Of a stretch of DNA of 64,000 nt, positions 37,742 through 49,773 are shown in pieces. The translations under genes were made by a program, and so were the position numbers. The notes under the pieces are model-generated. The model saw only the letters and a program-made list of their open reading frames with translations. It was not told the DNA's origin and did not search any database. Every line of letters begins with the position of its first letter. The first letter of the stretch is position 1. The stretch covers positions 20,924,038-20,988,037 of the forward strand of contig NC_092098.1 in NCBI RefSeq assembly GCF_045679555.1. Direction: 5' to 3'. Source of the stretch: Salvelinus alpinus. Lineage: Eukaryota > Chordata > Actinopteri > Salmoniformes > Salmonidae.

Positions 37742-38478
37742 ATGGAAATAAAACTGCTGAAAAAAAATGTGCTCCATATTTAAAAATAAGAATTTATTTA
37801 AAAAAATAAGAATAAGCAATGAAGGAAAAACACTGGATTGTTGGTGCAGGTACAGCCAACCAGCGCAAAAATAATATTGAGATATTGTCAAAATGGTAAG
37901 ATATGATATATCCCCAAAATAATATCCAGATATGTAACTGTATCTATTTTTTAATGAATTGTTACCATCGTTGTTCATGACTTGAATTTAGAAGCTGTTT
38001 CAATAGTTTAGCGGTTTAATTCAGAGCAACATTAGCGTATCTTACTGATGTATTAGTCTAATTTCTGTAATGAACAGAGAAAAGGTTTCACCCTTCAGAT
38101 AGACAGCAGATTCCATGATAAAAGGAAAAAACATTTACAGTATATAGCAAACAGGAGTGAGGACTTTTAAGAACCTGTTATTATCAAACCTTCCATACAT
38201 ATCAATAGGGGTATCAAGGCCAATGGGGAGCTGCTGTATTTCATATCAAAGCAGCTAATATAAATCCTGATAAGAGCTCTAATCCGTAAACCCATAATAG
38301 CACTTTATTGTGACTAGCCACAAGCGGCTTAGAAGAAAGGAGTAAATACAGAGTAAAGAGGTAGGTTGCAGAGGTTTAAAACCTGTGGTGATGAAGAGGA
38401 GGAACTGAAACTGGAGGTAATGAGGATGAAATTATGTTTTATGAATTTTATTAGTTATTTATTAGTATTACCCCTACC
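37742..38478. other. Non-coding, AT-rich
   Basis: Apart from a probable continuation of the repeat that hosts the LTR element (to about 37930), I see nothing recognisable. Confidence 0.4.
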
Positions 38479-38784
38479 TGTCACGTCTGCTCCCGCTCCC
38501 CCTCCCCCTCTCTGGCGCTCGAGGTCGCCAGGCTGCTCATCATTACGCACACCTGTCACCATCGTTACGCACACCAGCGCTTCATCGGACTCACCTGGAC
38601 TCCATCACGTCATTGATTGTCTCCCCTATATCTGTCAATTCCTCAGTTTCATTCCCGTGTCTGCATTGATGTTGTTTTGTTTCTCTTGTCCAGATGCTGT
38701 TCTTGTTTAGTTTCATGTCTATTTATTATTAAATCCTCACCCTGTACTTGCTTCCTGTCTCCCAGCGTCTGTGGTTACGGAACC
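38479..38784 (+). mobile_element. Solo-LTR-like insertion
   Basis: It starts TGTCACGTCTGCTCCCGCTC, includes the repeated GCACACC and a TTTATTATTAAATC stretch that could serve as a polyadenylation region, and ends near GTCTGTGGTTACGG. This looks like a salmonid Gypsy-type LTR. It is flanked by a 12-base direct repeat, ATTACCCCTACC, at 38467..38478 and 38785..38796. That is longer than the 4 to 6 bases usual for LTR integration. No internal sequence is present. Confidence 0.65.
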
Positions 38785-38796
38785 ATTACCCCTACC

Positions 38797-39800
38797 AAGA
38801 ACATTACTTTGAGCATACAGACGATCATATCTGGCGGTTTTCCTTCTGTCTTGCATCATATCCTGATTCATGTAATCAATTTTGCATGATGGATGGATTA
38901 CTCACGCAGACTCAAATTGACAGTCCCACATAGAGTACTACCTGTATATAGGGCCTACACATTTGTCTGTGAGAGTGTGTCTGTGTGTGTTTGTTCACTG
39001 TATAGCACGTATAGCTGAAGGTGGGAGGTAGAAGTGATTCATAATTCTGGTGCAGGAGGGCATCCTGACAAAGCTCCAGTGTACTAAGAGGCCAGTCTGG
39101 GAAGGCGCTGACTGACTGACTGATGCAACAATCGTTTTTTCACTGCAGGGAAATAACCCCATAATCTATCTCACATACTATTACACTGACAGCCGCCAGG
39201 GCAGCGCAGAGCGGGGATATGAAAGGCTTCCCGAGTGATTCCACTACCAAGGCATAAATACAAGAAAAAATAAAACAGAATAGAATAGAACAAAAGTCCA
39301 CAGAGAGCTGGAGAGGAAGGAGCACCACCCACATATGGACCGAACAAGACTTCCCTGGCTGAATACACTTGAGTACTACGAACACAAAACATCAGCTACT
39401 TTAGAACCATTTAGTATGACCCCCTTGATCCCTCATTTTGCTGACTTGAAACACTTGGACACAACCATTGTTTTCTAGCTGTCATATCCTGAAACCTGAA
39501 ACACCAGCCTCTCAATATAAGAGCTGACAACGGATCATTGTGATACATATTTTACAGAGAAAGAATTTCCAGTGTTCAGAATAATCATTGCCTGTGCAGA
39601 GCTGTGGTGTAGTGGTAACACTCAAGTCAGAAATACAATGCCCCACTGGAGACTGAGGTTAAATCCACCTACCTGTATCCGCTTCTGATTTCCAAAGTGT
39701 CTCAATAAAAGTGTCCAATACCCAACAAAAATACATTTAAAATGATAATCATTGCCCTTCCAATTTGTCTTAATTACTAAGGAACAGTAGTCAGATAATA
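38797..39800. other. Non-coding stretch with a tRNA-like fragment
   Basis: Mostly unrecognised. At 39602..39670 the sequence GTGGTGTAGTGGTAACACTC followed by GAGGTTAAATCCACC resembles the A and B boxes of a tRNA-derived SINE, but the B box is degenerate and no cloverleaf is convincing. Confidence 0.35.
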
Positions 39801-41060
39801 CAGTGGCAAGAAAAAATTTGTGAACCCTTCGGAATAACCTGGACTTCTGCATAAATTGGTCATAACATTTGATCTGATCTTCATCTTCAAGTGACATCTT
39901 CAAGTCACAACAATAGACAAACAGTCTGCTTGAACTAATAACACACAAACAATTATACGTTTTCATGTCTTTATTGAACACACCGTGTAAACATTCATAG
40001 TGCAAAGTGGGAAAAGTATGTGAACCCTTGGTTTTAATAACTGGTTGACCCTACTTTGGCAGCAATAACCTCAACCAAACGTTTTCTGTAGTTGCGGGTC
40101 AGACCTGCACAACGGTCAGGAGGAATTTTGGACCAGTCCTCTTTACAAAACTGTTTCAGTTCAGCAATATTCTTGGGATGTCTGGTGTGATTCGCTCTCT
40201 TGAGGTCATACCACAGCTTCTCAATCGGGTTGTGGTCAGGACTCTGACTGGGCCACTCCAGAAGGAGTATTTTCTTCTGTTGAAGCCATTCTGTTGTTGA
40301 TTTACTTTTGTGTTGTGGGTTGTTGTTCTGTTGCATCACCCAACTTCTGTTGAGCTTCCTGCAAAATGTCTTGATACTTGGGAATACATTTTTCCGTCGA
40401 TGATAGCAACCTGTCCAGGCCCTGAGGCAGCAAAGCAGCTTCAAGGCATGATGCTCCCTTCACCATACTTTACAGTTGGGATGAGGTTTGGATGTTGGTG
40501 TGCTGTGCCTTTTTTCTCCACACATCGTGTTGTGTGTTCCTTCCAAACAACTCAACTTTAGTTTCATCTGTCCAAAGAATATTTTGCCAGTAGTGCTGTG
40601 GAACATCCAGATGCTCTTTTGCTAACTTCAAACGTGCAGCAATGTTTTTTTTGGACAGCAGTGGCTTCTTCCGTGGTGTCCTCACATGAACACCATTCTT
40701 GTTTAGTGTTTTACGTATAGTAGTCTCATAAACAGAGATGTTAGCATGTTCCAGAGATTTCTTTAAGTCCTTAGCTGACACTCTAAAATTCTTCTTAACC
40801 TCATTGAGCATTCTGTGCTGTGATCTTGCAGTCATCTTTGCAGGACGGCCACTACTAGGGAGAGTAGCAACAGTGCTGAACTTTCTCCATTTATAGACAA
40901 TTTGTCTTACCGTGGACTGATGAACATCAAGGCTTTTAGAGATACTTTTGTAACCCTTTCCAGCTTTATGCAAGTTAACAGTTATTAATCTTGGGTCTTC
41001 TGAGATCCCTTTTGTTAGAGGCATGGTTCACATCAGGCAATGGTTCTTGTGAATAGCAAT
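39801..41060 (-). mobile_element. Tc1-like transposon, nearly complete transposase
   Basis: The left end is CAGTGGCAAGAAAAAATTTG after TA at 39799. On the minus strand the transposase starts at 41024 ([20 protein letters not shown]) with a helix-turn-helix region and YKWRKF; then KKPLLSKKNIAARLKLAKEH and ILWTDETKVELFG with the first Asp. It is shifted near 40480. The second frame (40444..40034) reads WVMQQNNNPQHKSKS, where the second catalytic Asp is Asn, and NPIEKLW with the Glu, ending AAKVGSTSY. It is inactive because of the frameshift and the lost Asp. The right-hand terminal repeat is not certain. Confidence 0.85.
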
Positions 41061-41389
41061 GGCCAAGCTGCGTCAACCATAAACTAAAAGTACAGCTATC
41101 ATGCTTTGCAAACAAATTATAGTGTTAAAAAACTAATGTAATGTTTTGTTGTTGCATTTAACTACTGAAAATTCTGTTATCGAGGTAATTTCCCATTAAG
41201 TCACATCAGAGGTCAGCATGTGGAAGAAGTTGGAGTTCAGGGATGATAGACAAGTTTCCCACTAGTAATTAACAGTTGGAGGGGCATAAAAGTGAATTTT
41301 CTTTTTTGTATAATTTATTTTTTTAAATGCATTGTATGTGGTAAATACCACCTTCCCACTTGGCTATGAACGCAGGGTTAGTGAACATA

Positions 41390-43040
41390 CACTATATATT
41401 TCAGCCACACCCGTTGCTGACAGGTGTATAAAATCAAACACACAGCCATGTAATCTCCATAGACAAGAATGGCCTTCCTAAAGAGCTCAGTGACTTTCAA
41501 CAATGCACTGTCATAGGATACCACCTTTCCAACAAGTCAGTTCGTCAAATTTCTGCCCTGCTAGAGCTGCCCCGGTCAACTGTAAGTGCTGTTATTGTGA
41601 AGTGGATATGTCTAGGAGAAACAACGGCTCAGCCGCGAAGTGGTAGGCCATACAAGCGCACAGAATGGGACCACCTAGTGCTGAAGCGGGTAGCATGTAA
41701 AAATCGCCTGTCCTCGGTTGCAACACTCACTACCGGGTTCCAAACTGCCTCTGGAAGCAACATCAGCATGAGAACTGTTCGTCAGAAGCTTAATGAAATG
41801 GGTTTCCATGGCCGAGCAGCCGCACACAAGCCTAAGATCACCATGTGCAATGCCAAGCGTTGGCTGGAGTGGTGTAAAGCTTGCCGCCATTTGACTCTGG
41901 AGCAGTGAAAACACGTTCTCTGGAGTGATGAATCACGCTTCACCATCTGCCATTCCGACGGACGAATCTGGGTTTGGCGGATGCCAGGTGAATGCTACCT
42001 GCCCAAATGCATAGTGCCAACTGTAAAGTTTGGTGGAGGGGGCCTCCCGAGTGGGGCAGTGGTCAGAGGCACTGCATCGCAGTTGCTAGCTGTACCACTA
42101 GAGATCCTGATTCAAGTCCAGGCTCTGTCGCAGCCGGCCGTGACCGGGAGACCCATGGGGCGGCGCACAATTGGCCCAGTGTTGTCCAGCCTAGGGGAGG
42201 GTTTGGCCGGCAGGGATGTCCTTGTCCCATCGCATTCTAGCGACTCCTGTGGCGGCCCGGGCGCATGCTGACACGGTCGCCAGGTGTACGGTGTTTCCTC
42301 TGATACATTGGTGTGGCTGGCTTTCGGGTTAAGTGGGCATTGTGTCAAAAAGCAGTGCGGCTTGGTTGGGTCGTGTTGTCGGAGGACGCTCTCGACCTTT
42401 GCCTCTCCCGAATCCGTACGGGAGTTGCAGCGATGAAACAAGACTGTAACTACCAATTGGATACCACGAAATTGGAGAGAAAAAGAGGTAAAAGGTTTTT
42501 TTAAAACAGTTTGGTGGAGGAGGAATAATGGTCTGGGACTGTTTTCATGATTCCAGCTAGGCCCTTTAGTTCCAGTGAAGGGAAACCTTAACGCTACAGC
42601 ATACAATGACATTCTAGACGATTCTGTGCTTCCAACTTTGTGGCAACAGTTTGGGGAAGGCCCTTTCCTGTTTCAGCATGACAATGTCCCGTGCACAAAG
42701 CGAGGTCCATATAGAAATGGTTTGTCGAGATCGGTGTGGAAGAACTTGACTGGCCTGAACAGAGCCCTGACTTCAACTCCATCGAACACCTTTGGGATGA
42801 ATTGGAATGCTGAATGCGAGCCAGGCCTAATCGCCCAACATCACTGCCCGACCTCACTAATGCTCGTGGCTGAATGGAAGCAAGTTCCCGCAGCAATTTT
42901 CCAACATCCAGTGGAAAGCCTTCACAAAAGAGTGGAGGCTGTTATAGCAGCAAAGGGGGGACCAATTCCAGATTAATGCCCATGATTTTGGAATGAGATG
43001 TTTGATGAGTAGGTGCCCACATACCTTTGGTCATGTAGTG
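41390..43040 (+). mobile_element. Tc1-like transposon split by a SINE
   Basis: It lies between TA at 41388 and TA at 43041, starts CACTATATATTTCAGCCACA (from 41390, lacking about 40 bases of the usual left repeat), and ends CACATACCTTTGGTCATGTA. The transposase region shows STVSAVIV-type helix-turn-helix sequence, a catalytic region GTGATGAATCACGCTTCAC (first Asp), FQHDNVP (second Asp) and a frameshifted Glu region. A 468-base SINE at 42040..42507 interrupts it. It is the same family as the better preserved copy at 51752..52934. Confidence 0.87.
42040..42507 (+). mobile_element. Full-length tRNA-derived SINE (SmaI-like) with 13-bp target duplication
   Basis: The SINE begins GGGCCTCCCGAGTGGGGCAG with an A box, followed by a B box region (GATTCAAGTCC) and the body GCAGCCGGCCGTGACCGGGA, GGTTTGGCCGGCAGGGATGT, CGCCAGGTGTACGGTGTTTC and CAATTGGATACCACGAAATT. 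It ends in AAAGAGGTAAAAGG and a T/A-rich tail. It is flanked by AGTTTGGTGGAGG at 42027..42039 and 42508..42520. Removing it restores the Tc1 sequence, so it is a clean LINE-machinery insertion younger than the Tc1 copy. Confidence 0.9.
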
Positions 43041-44889
43041 TACTTTCTCTGTCTGCTAGCTACTGTATGCACAGTTTGACATCATATATTAGGGCAATTC
43101 CACAGTAAGAGTGATACTGAGGCTAAGATTGTTCACTTTAAAATGTATACCAACCAAAAAGCTATGATTGCAAAGTTAAACAAACCATTCAACTCTATGC
43201 ACAAGGACTACTTTTAACAATTTCCACTAAACATTTTACAAAAACACATTTACTTGAAGAACAGTGAAGTTGCAAAGTTTGGTAACAGAATGACTGTTTG
43301 TGCCGTCATTCTGTTACCAAACTTTGCATCTGCACCGTTCTTCAACGGTTCTGAAAAATATCCAATTCCACTTGTGATTGTGTATTCTCCTGGGGAAATA
43401 CCAACGCTGCAACTGACTCAAACCGAGAGATACGGCGGATTCAAACTTCATAGAATTGTAGAGCTAATTCTGAGACATGAAATCATTTCAGAGCCCTCAA
43501 ATGAATAGTGGATGAAATATCCTGAGAGATGTCAGAAAAGCAAGCAGAGAAACAAAGGTTGCTTGGGTATGGGATGTAGGCTAGTCGATATGATTTGGTG
43601 ACAATTGAAGCAAATTTAAATCCGGACAGACTATATTTTGCCCTCTATCTTTTGCTGGAAGTAAAGACTTGGCTCTCCAATAGACACCCCCGCCCCCTCC
43701 AAGCATGGTGCACTCGACTTGGAAAGCTTGCCAATTGCCTACCCAGCAGAAACAAAGCAACACAAAAAAATTAATGAGAAGGTCTTAACAGTGCAGTTAA
43801 CTGCATCCACCCTCAACTGTCAATTCACCCACTGACTTATGGAAAGAAAACACAGCCCCGTTCATACATTTGCAAACAAAATCAAATACATGCATTTCAG
43901 TTAATCCAATATACCAGTTTCCCTCTGTTTAAAAAACTTCAAAACAAGACAATGGGTCACTTTTGAACTTTCAACACCCCATCAATCGTTAAATATCGCA
44001 GATAATCATTTTATGAATGTAGAGTATGTTGAGATATGTTGAAATAAATTACTCAAACTCATTCAAGTTATACTCCAAGATGATGATGGTCATCCCAATA
44101 CGGTAGGTATTTTGGTCTCAATTCTAGCTCCAGGAATAGCTCATGTACAGATATCATATCGGTTGCAGCAAAGAATTCTTCTGCGCTTATAGATTTCCAT
44201 AAATTCAATGAAAACTTGCAGTTCTCTTTCTCTCATTAGATCTCACACAAACAATACCCAACAGTAACCTTTTACACCTGCGACAAAACTGATCAAATTA
44301 AGATCCCATATCTGTATATGGCTATTTCAACTACCCATCCCCCTGTATGACCAGACAGCATTGCATCTATTGAAAACGTTCCTCATGTCTGGCAAGAACT
44401 GCTGTGGCAGACTGACTGCATATGGGACCCTAAGTGACAGATCGGGAACTCCACATGGCCGACTAGTCCAGAACAGAGCACAGTCATAGGGAACAAAAGA
44501 GAGGGACCACATCTGAAAACATCTCAGCAACTCAGCTTGAAACTACCTGCATGGTGGTCCACATTTAGGAGAATGAACACAAGACAAAGCAAGCCAAATG
44601 ACGTAGATAACGTAGGGTTGGCTAAAAGCATAGGAGCATGTGCAGCGATGATTGGATGGATTGGCCAACACGATAAAATATTGAAATTTGTAAAGATAAT
44701 TTCATTATTATTATTATTATTATTATCATTTCATCATACCATTCTTATTCTGATATCAATAGTGATAGTGTGTAGGGAAGAGTGTAATAGCTATGAATTG
44801 CTATTACACTATTCCAAGTGACAGTCAGAGACCAAGCCCTGCAATACTAGTTAAATAAAGGTTAATTTTTTATTTTATTAAATAAATAC
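43041..44889. other. Non-coding stretch with a perfect hairpin
   Basis: It contains the inverted repeat at 43271..43328 and a (TTA)n tract near 44704..44728. At 44848..44870 there is a fragment ACTAGTTAAATAAAGGTTAA resembling a SINE tail. Otherwise nothing is recognised. Confidence 0.45.
43271..43328. repeat. Perfect 23-bp inverted repeat, 12-base loop
   Basis: The left arm TGCAAAGTTTGGTAACAGAA plus TGA (43271..43293) is exactly complementary to 43306..43328. The loop is CTGTTTGTGCCG. The stem would be stable in RNA. Whether it is transcribed is unknown. Confidence 0.9.
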
Positions 44890-45160
44890 AGGAAAAACCT
44901 AGTCAGTTGCACAACTGACTGCATTCAACCGAAATGTTCCTTCCGCATTTAAACCAACTGTTCTGAATCAGAGAGGTGCAGGGGGTTGCCTTCATCAAGA
45001 TAATCAGCACCCGGGGAGCAGTTGTTGATGGGGGTTAACTGCCTTGCTCAAGGGCAGAATGGCAGTTTTGTCCCCCACCTTGTCAGCTCGGGGACGCGAA
45101 CCAGCAACCTTTCGGTTACTGGCCCAAAGCTCTTAACTGCTAGGCTACCTGCCACCCACG
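44890..45160 (-). mobile_element. tRNA-derived SINE, minus strand
   Basis: On the minus strand it starts with GGTGGCAGGTAGCCTAGCAG (A box), then GGTTGCTGGTTCGCGTCCCC (B box) and GAGCTGACAAGGTGGG, and continues through CCTTGAGCAAGGCAGTTAAC, CAACAACTGCTCCCCGGGTG and the 3' part GGTTTAAATGCGGAAGGAAC and GAATGCAGTCAGTTGTGCAA. This is a common salmonid SINE organisation. No clear target duplication was identified. Confidence 0.8.
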
Positions 45161-46881
45161 TGACTCAACCTCTTATGTAGAATCATTTACAAGTATATAG
45201 AAAGGATTTATGCTGAACAACGAGTGGAATCTGGAACTAAAAAGAGAGTCAGAAGAATGTCAACGTGATGTAGTCCTTGAGAACCCAACAAGAGGGGCCG
45301 GAGATCATAGCAACAACAACCTTGTAAACTCAATGATTTTGTTTTCAACCATTCATTTTTCTCCACAAAACATAATGAAGCAAAGGTGACATAAGTAACA
45401 TACTGCATTTAACTTGGCTGTAAAGCCGAGACTTTAAAAGCCTCGGCACTCATCTGGTTCAATAAGCAATTATAATGGCTACAGTTTGCGGCATGACTCA
45501 TGATTCTGGATTTCTCTCAATGTTTCCAAGTGGAGTCACAGAGACAGACCAGGGCTTGAATCATAGCATCTATTATTTCTACCTTTTAGACAATAATATA
45601 TAGAGAGAACATATGGAGCAATCCATGTTATCCAAGGGTGCTACATTTATTTTGTTTTTTGTTGTAAATAACAAATATGTTCAACTAGCGAATCCACAGA
45701 ATGTGACATTTTCTGGTCCTGTGTTTCCTGTCTCTGGCGTCTTTTGTAGTCCAAGCCTCTTTGGCCCATTTGTGCTGCTGTATTAAGAGGCGAAAACTCG
45801 AGCTAATTGTGATTCAGCCTCTCCTCTCTCTGCACCCATACAACCCCCTCCACTTACACACACAGGCCACATCTCAAACAGAGTGGGGCGGGTAAGGAGG
45901 GTGGGGGGAGTGTGACAGAAAGGGGGGCTTTAGAACAGAGAAGCAGAGGGGTTGCATGCCGATTGCACAACACAGCCCATATAGGAGATGTCCTGGTTAG
46001 AACTGGAGACCTGACAATAGAACATGTTTTCTCCCTATTCCTTCAGGTGGGAACTGGGAAGGACTATATACCCATGATAAGAGGAGGTTCTGCAGTAAAC
46101 AAGAAGCTCTTCCTTATTACAGTCAATAACACCTCCAGCATACACAAACAACAAACCTACTACTACACACACTGTGGAACAGTGCCATTCGTTATCCCTC
46201 TGACCAGTTTGGGGTGTTAGATCGTGTATTGAAGAGAACTGTCAACATTGCTGGCTGACCAGCCCTTCTCCCATTCTCCCATCAGCTTCCTCTTCTGTTT
46301 CACTCCAAATCATGAAGCAGCTCAAAAAGACAAATGAGCAGTTATGTTCACCTCCTATGAAATATACCGTATGCATTATTAGAGTATAATCGAATAGAGT
46401 ATATTATTTAGGCCTTCATACATATTGTGTACATTTTGTACATCATTAAAGAAATGTATTATATTCCTCCCACATTTTCGGTGAAAACCCCCCCACTAAA
46501 AAACAATCAAAAACAGAATTGCTGGTGACTGCATATCTCTTTGTCCTCCGTTGTCACAACTTATTTGTCATCATGCGTATGATTATCATTTTATTTCAAA
46601 TCAAACCAGAGGACGAAGGACAAAAATTGTGACTGTAACAAAGGTCTACAGTTTCGCGTGGCCCCCTGTAAGGCCGGAGCAAGCCCCCCTTTGTAGCTAA
46701 TCTCATGCTATTCTACTCATTTTGCCTTAAGGCTGAGAGAAAATGTTGCAGTTTTAAAACTATTTTCCTGCAATTCTACACATACTACAATGGGGCAGAG
46801 AGAAACATGTACAGTTTTATAGCTAATCTCATGCTATTCTACACATTTTGCAATGGGACAGAGAGGGAAATGTGCAGTTTT
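45161..46881. other. Non-coding stretch, no gene recognised
   Basis: The only internal structure noticed is a local direct repeat of TAGCTAATCTCATGCTATTC at about 46695 and 46821 followed in each by ACATTTTGC-like sequence and a GAGAGAAA stretch. Confidence 0.4.
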
Positions 46882-47190
46882 CAATCAAATTCAATCAAAT
46901 GCATTTATAAAGCGCATTTTTCATCAGCAGATGTCACAAAGTGCGAATACAGAAACTAACCTCAAACCCCAAACAGCAAGCAATGCAGATGTAGAAGCAC
47001 GGTGGCTGGGGAAAAAGTCCCTAGAAAGGCCGGTACTTAGGTATAAACCTAGAGAGGAACAAGGCTCTGAGGGGTGGCCAGTCCTCTTCTGGCTGTGCCG
47101 GTGGTCATTAAGGCTAGATCGTTCTTAAAGATGTTCAAACGTTCATAGATGATCAGCAGGGTCAAATAATAATCACATGTTCATATCTAA
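46882..47190 (+). repeat. Common salmonid interspersed repeat
   Basis: The sequence TCAAATGCATTTATAAAGCG, then CCCCAAACAGCAAGCAATGC and AGATGTAGAAGCACGGTGGC, then CTCTGAGGGGTGGCCAGTCC and GTTCAAACGTTCATAGATGA is one I recognise as abundant in salmonid genomes. I do not know its class and see no open frame or termini. Confidence 0.65.
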
Positions 47191-47230
47191 ACATTTTTGC
47201 CATGGCTTATGACATGTTCATATCCTATCT

Positions 47231-47258
47231 GGGGAGGGGGGGGGGGGGGGGGGGGGGG
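47231..47258 (+). repeat. Poly-G tract
   Basis: A run of about 28 bases that are almost all G, followed by further G runs to 47283. It could form G-quadruplexes. Its length is likely to be an assembly weak point. Confidence 0.85.
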
Positions 47259-47702
47259 CAACGACCGGGGTAGGGGGGGGGTTGTGGGCTTCCAAAGCCC
47301 CTGGGCCCCCCTGCTTTGAGGGGGCTGCGTGGTACGCCAGTGAGCAAAAGCTCAATCTGTTCATTAACATGCAAAGACCCCCATCCCAGGGCTTTTGAAA
47401 TTAGTTCTTCATTTTAGTCACAAATGTGATAACTTTTCCATTATGAAGCACAAAGACTTCATTCTGGGGTGCCTGATGTTGCAAATGATGGAAATAAAAA
47501 CAACTCCACACAGTAGACGTCTATCACAAATCAACTCCCCACTCCATCCAGTTTAGAGTGTATCTTTACTATGTCGCTGAGTGTTCGAAACATGTTTTCT
47601 GGAGGGTAATGTGAAAAGGGCTAATATCTGAAAAGGAATAAAAGGCCATGTGAAAAGGTCTTTAGCTAAAGTATAATTACTTTCACATGAGATGAAAACG
47701 TA

Positions 47703-49773
47703 CAGTTCATTCATAAAGTATTCAGACCACTTGACTTTTTCCACATTTTGTTATGTTAGAGCCTTATTTTAAAATGGATTAAATTGGTTTTTTCCCCTCA
47801 TCAGTCTACACACAATACCCCATAATGTCAAAGCAAAAACTGGTTTATATACATTTTTGCAAATGTATATAAAAAAAAATGGAACTATAACATTTACAAA
47901 AGTATTCAGACCCTTTACTCAGTACTTTGTTGAAGAACCTTTGGCAGTGATTACAGCCTTGAGTCTTCTTGTAGGTTGACACTACAAGCTTGGCACACCT
48001 GTACTTGAGGAGTTTCTCCCATTCTTCTCTGCATATCCTCTCAAGCTCTGTCAGGGTGGATGGGGAGCGTCGCTGCACAGGTATTTTCAGGTCTCTCCAG
48101 CAATGTTTGATTGGGTTCAAGTCCGGGCTCTGGCTGGGCCACTCAGAGACTTGTGCCTTGTGCATTCAGAGACTTGTGCCAAAGCCACTCCTGCGTTGTC
48201 TTGGTGGTGTGCTTAGGATCGTTGTCCTGTTGGAAGGTGAACCTTCACCCCAGTCTGAGGTCCTGAGAGCTCTGGAGCAGGTTTTCATCAAGGATCTCTC
48301 TGTACTTTCCCTCGATCCTGACTAGTCTCCCAGTCCCTGCACCTGAAAAACATCCCGACAGCATGATGCTGCCACCACCATGCTTCACCGTAGGGATGGT
48401 GCCAACCTTCCCAAGTTCAACCTTCCCAAGTTCTCTCACGTCACCCCGCTCCTCCGCTCTCTCCACTGGCTTCCAGTTGAAGCTCGCATCCGCTACAAGA
48501 CCATGGTGCTTGCCTACGGAGCTGTGAGGGGAACGGCACCTCAGTACCTCCAGGCTCTGATCAGGCCCTACACCCAAACAAGGGCACTGCGTTCATCCAC
48601 CTCTGGCCTGCTCGCCTCCCTACCACTGAGGAAGTACAGTTCCCGCTCAGCCCAGTCAAAACTGTTCGCTGCTCTGGCCCCCCAATGGTGGAACAAACTC
48701 CCTCACGACGCCAGGACAGCCGAGTCAATCACCACCTTCCGGAGACACCTGAAACCCCACCTCTTTAAGGAATACCTAGGATAGGATAAAGTAATCCTTC
48801 TCACTCCCCCCCCCCCTTAAAAGATTTAGATGCACTATTGTAAAGTGGCCGTTCCACTGGATGTCATAAGGTGAATGCACCAATTTGTAAGTCGCTCTGG
48901 ATAAGAGCGTCTGCTAAATGACTTAAATGTAAATGTAAATGTAATGTGCCAGGTTTCCTCCAGACGTGACGCTTGGCATTCAGGTGAAAGAGTTCAATCT
49001 TGGTTTCATCAGACCAGAAAATCGTGTTTCTCATGGTCTGAGAGTCCTTAAGTGCCTTTTGGCAAATTCCAAGCGGGCTGTGATGTGCCTTTTACTGAGG
49101 TGTTGCTTCCGTCTGGCCTGATTGGTGGAGTGCTGCAGAGATGGTTGTCCTTCTGGAAGGTTCTCCCATCTCCACAGAGGAAATCTGGAGCGCTGTCAGA
49201 GTGACCATCGGGTTCTTGATCACCTCCCTGACCAAGGCCCTTCTCCCCCCGATTGCTCAGTTTGGCCGGGCGGACAGCTCTAGGGAGAGTCTTGGTGAAT
49301 GATGGAGGCCACTGTGCTGCAGAATTTTTTTGGTACATTTGTGCCTTGACACAATTCTGTCTCTGAGCTCTACGGACAATTCCTTCAACCTCATTGCTTG
49401 GTATTTGCTCTGACATGCACTGTCAACTGTGGGACCTTATATAGACAGGTGTGTACCTTTCCAAATCATGTCCAAACAATTGAATTCACAACAGGTGGAC
49501 TCCAATCAAGTTGTAGAAACATCTCAAGGATCATCATTGGAAACAGGATGCACCTGAGCTCAATTTCGAGTCTCATAGCAACGAGTTATGTAAATAAGGT
49601 ATTTCTGGGTTTTTTAGCAAAAAATTCTAAAAACCTGTTTTTGCTTTGTCATTATGGGGTATTGTGTGTAGATTGATGAGGATTTTTTTTAATTTAATCA
49701 ATTTTAGAATAAGGCTGTAACGTAAGAAAATGTGGAAAAAGTCAAGGGGTCTGAATACTTTCCGAATGCACTG
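47703..49773 (-). mobile_element. Tc1-like transposon split by an L2 fragment
   Basis: The inverted ends are CAGTTCATTCATAAAGTATT (after TA 47701) and CTGAATACTTTCCGAATGCA (before TA at 49774). The minus-strand frame 48165..47845 contains [13 protein letters not shown], where the catalytic Glu (NPIE) has become Lys. The region near 48360 (reverse of GCCACCACCATGCTTCACCG) is the [10 protein letters not shown] block. An L2 fragment lies at 48405..48945. Further minus-strand transposase relics lie at 49048..49416. It is inactive. Confidence 0.87.
48405..48945 (+). mobile_element. 5'-truncated L2-type LINE fragment
   Basis: The frame 48422..48784 gives [20 protein letters not shown] through HLFKEYLG, the same C-terminal segment as the copy at 36176, but without its stop codon. 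The tail GTAAGTCGCTCTGGATAAGA and ATGTAA repeats follow. It is flanked by GTGCCA at 48399..48404 and 48946..48951, a short duplication. The 5' junction has a 15-base tandem repeat (ACCTTCCCAAGTTCA/T, twice). It is inserted in the Tc1 copy, opposite in sense. Confidence 0.88.

Noticed and set aside
39602..39670. Functional tRNA gene
   Set aside because: A and B box similarity exists, but the B box is degenerate and no cloverleaf can be drawn with confidence; it is more likely a SINE scrap.
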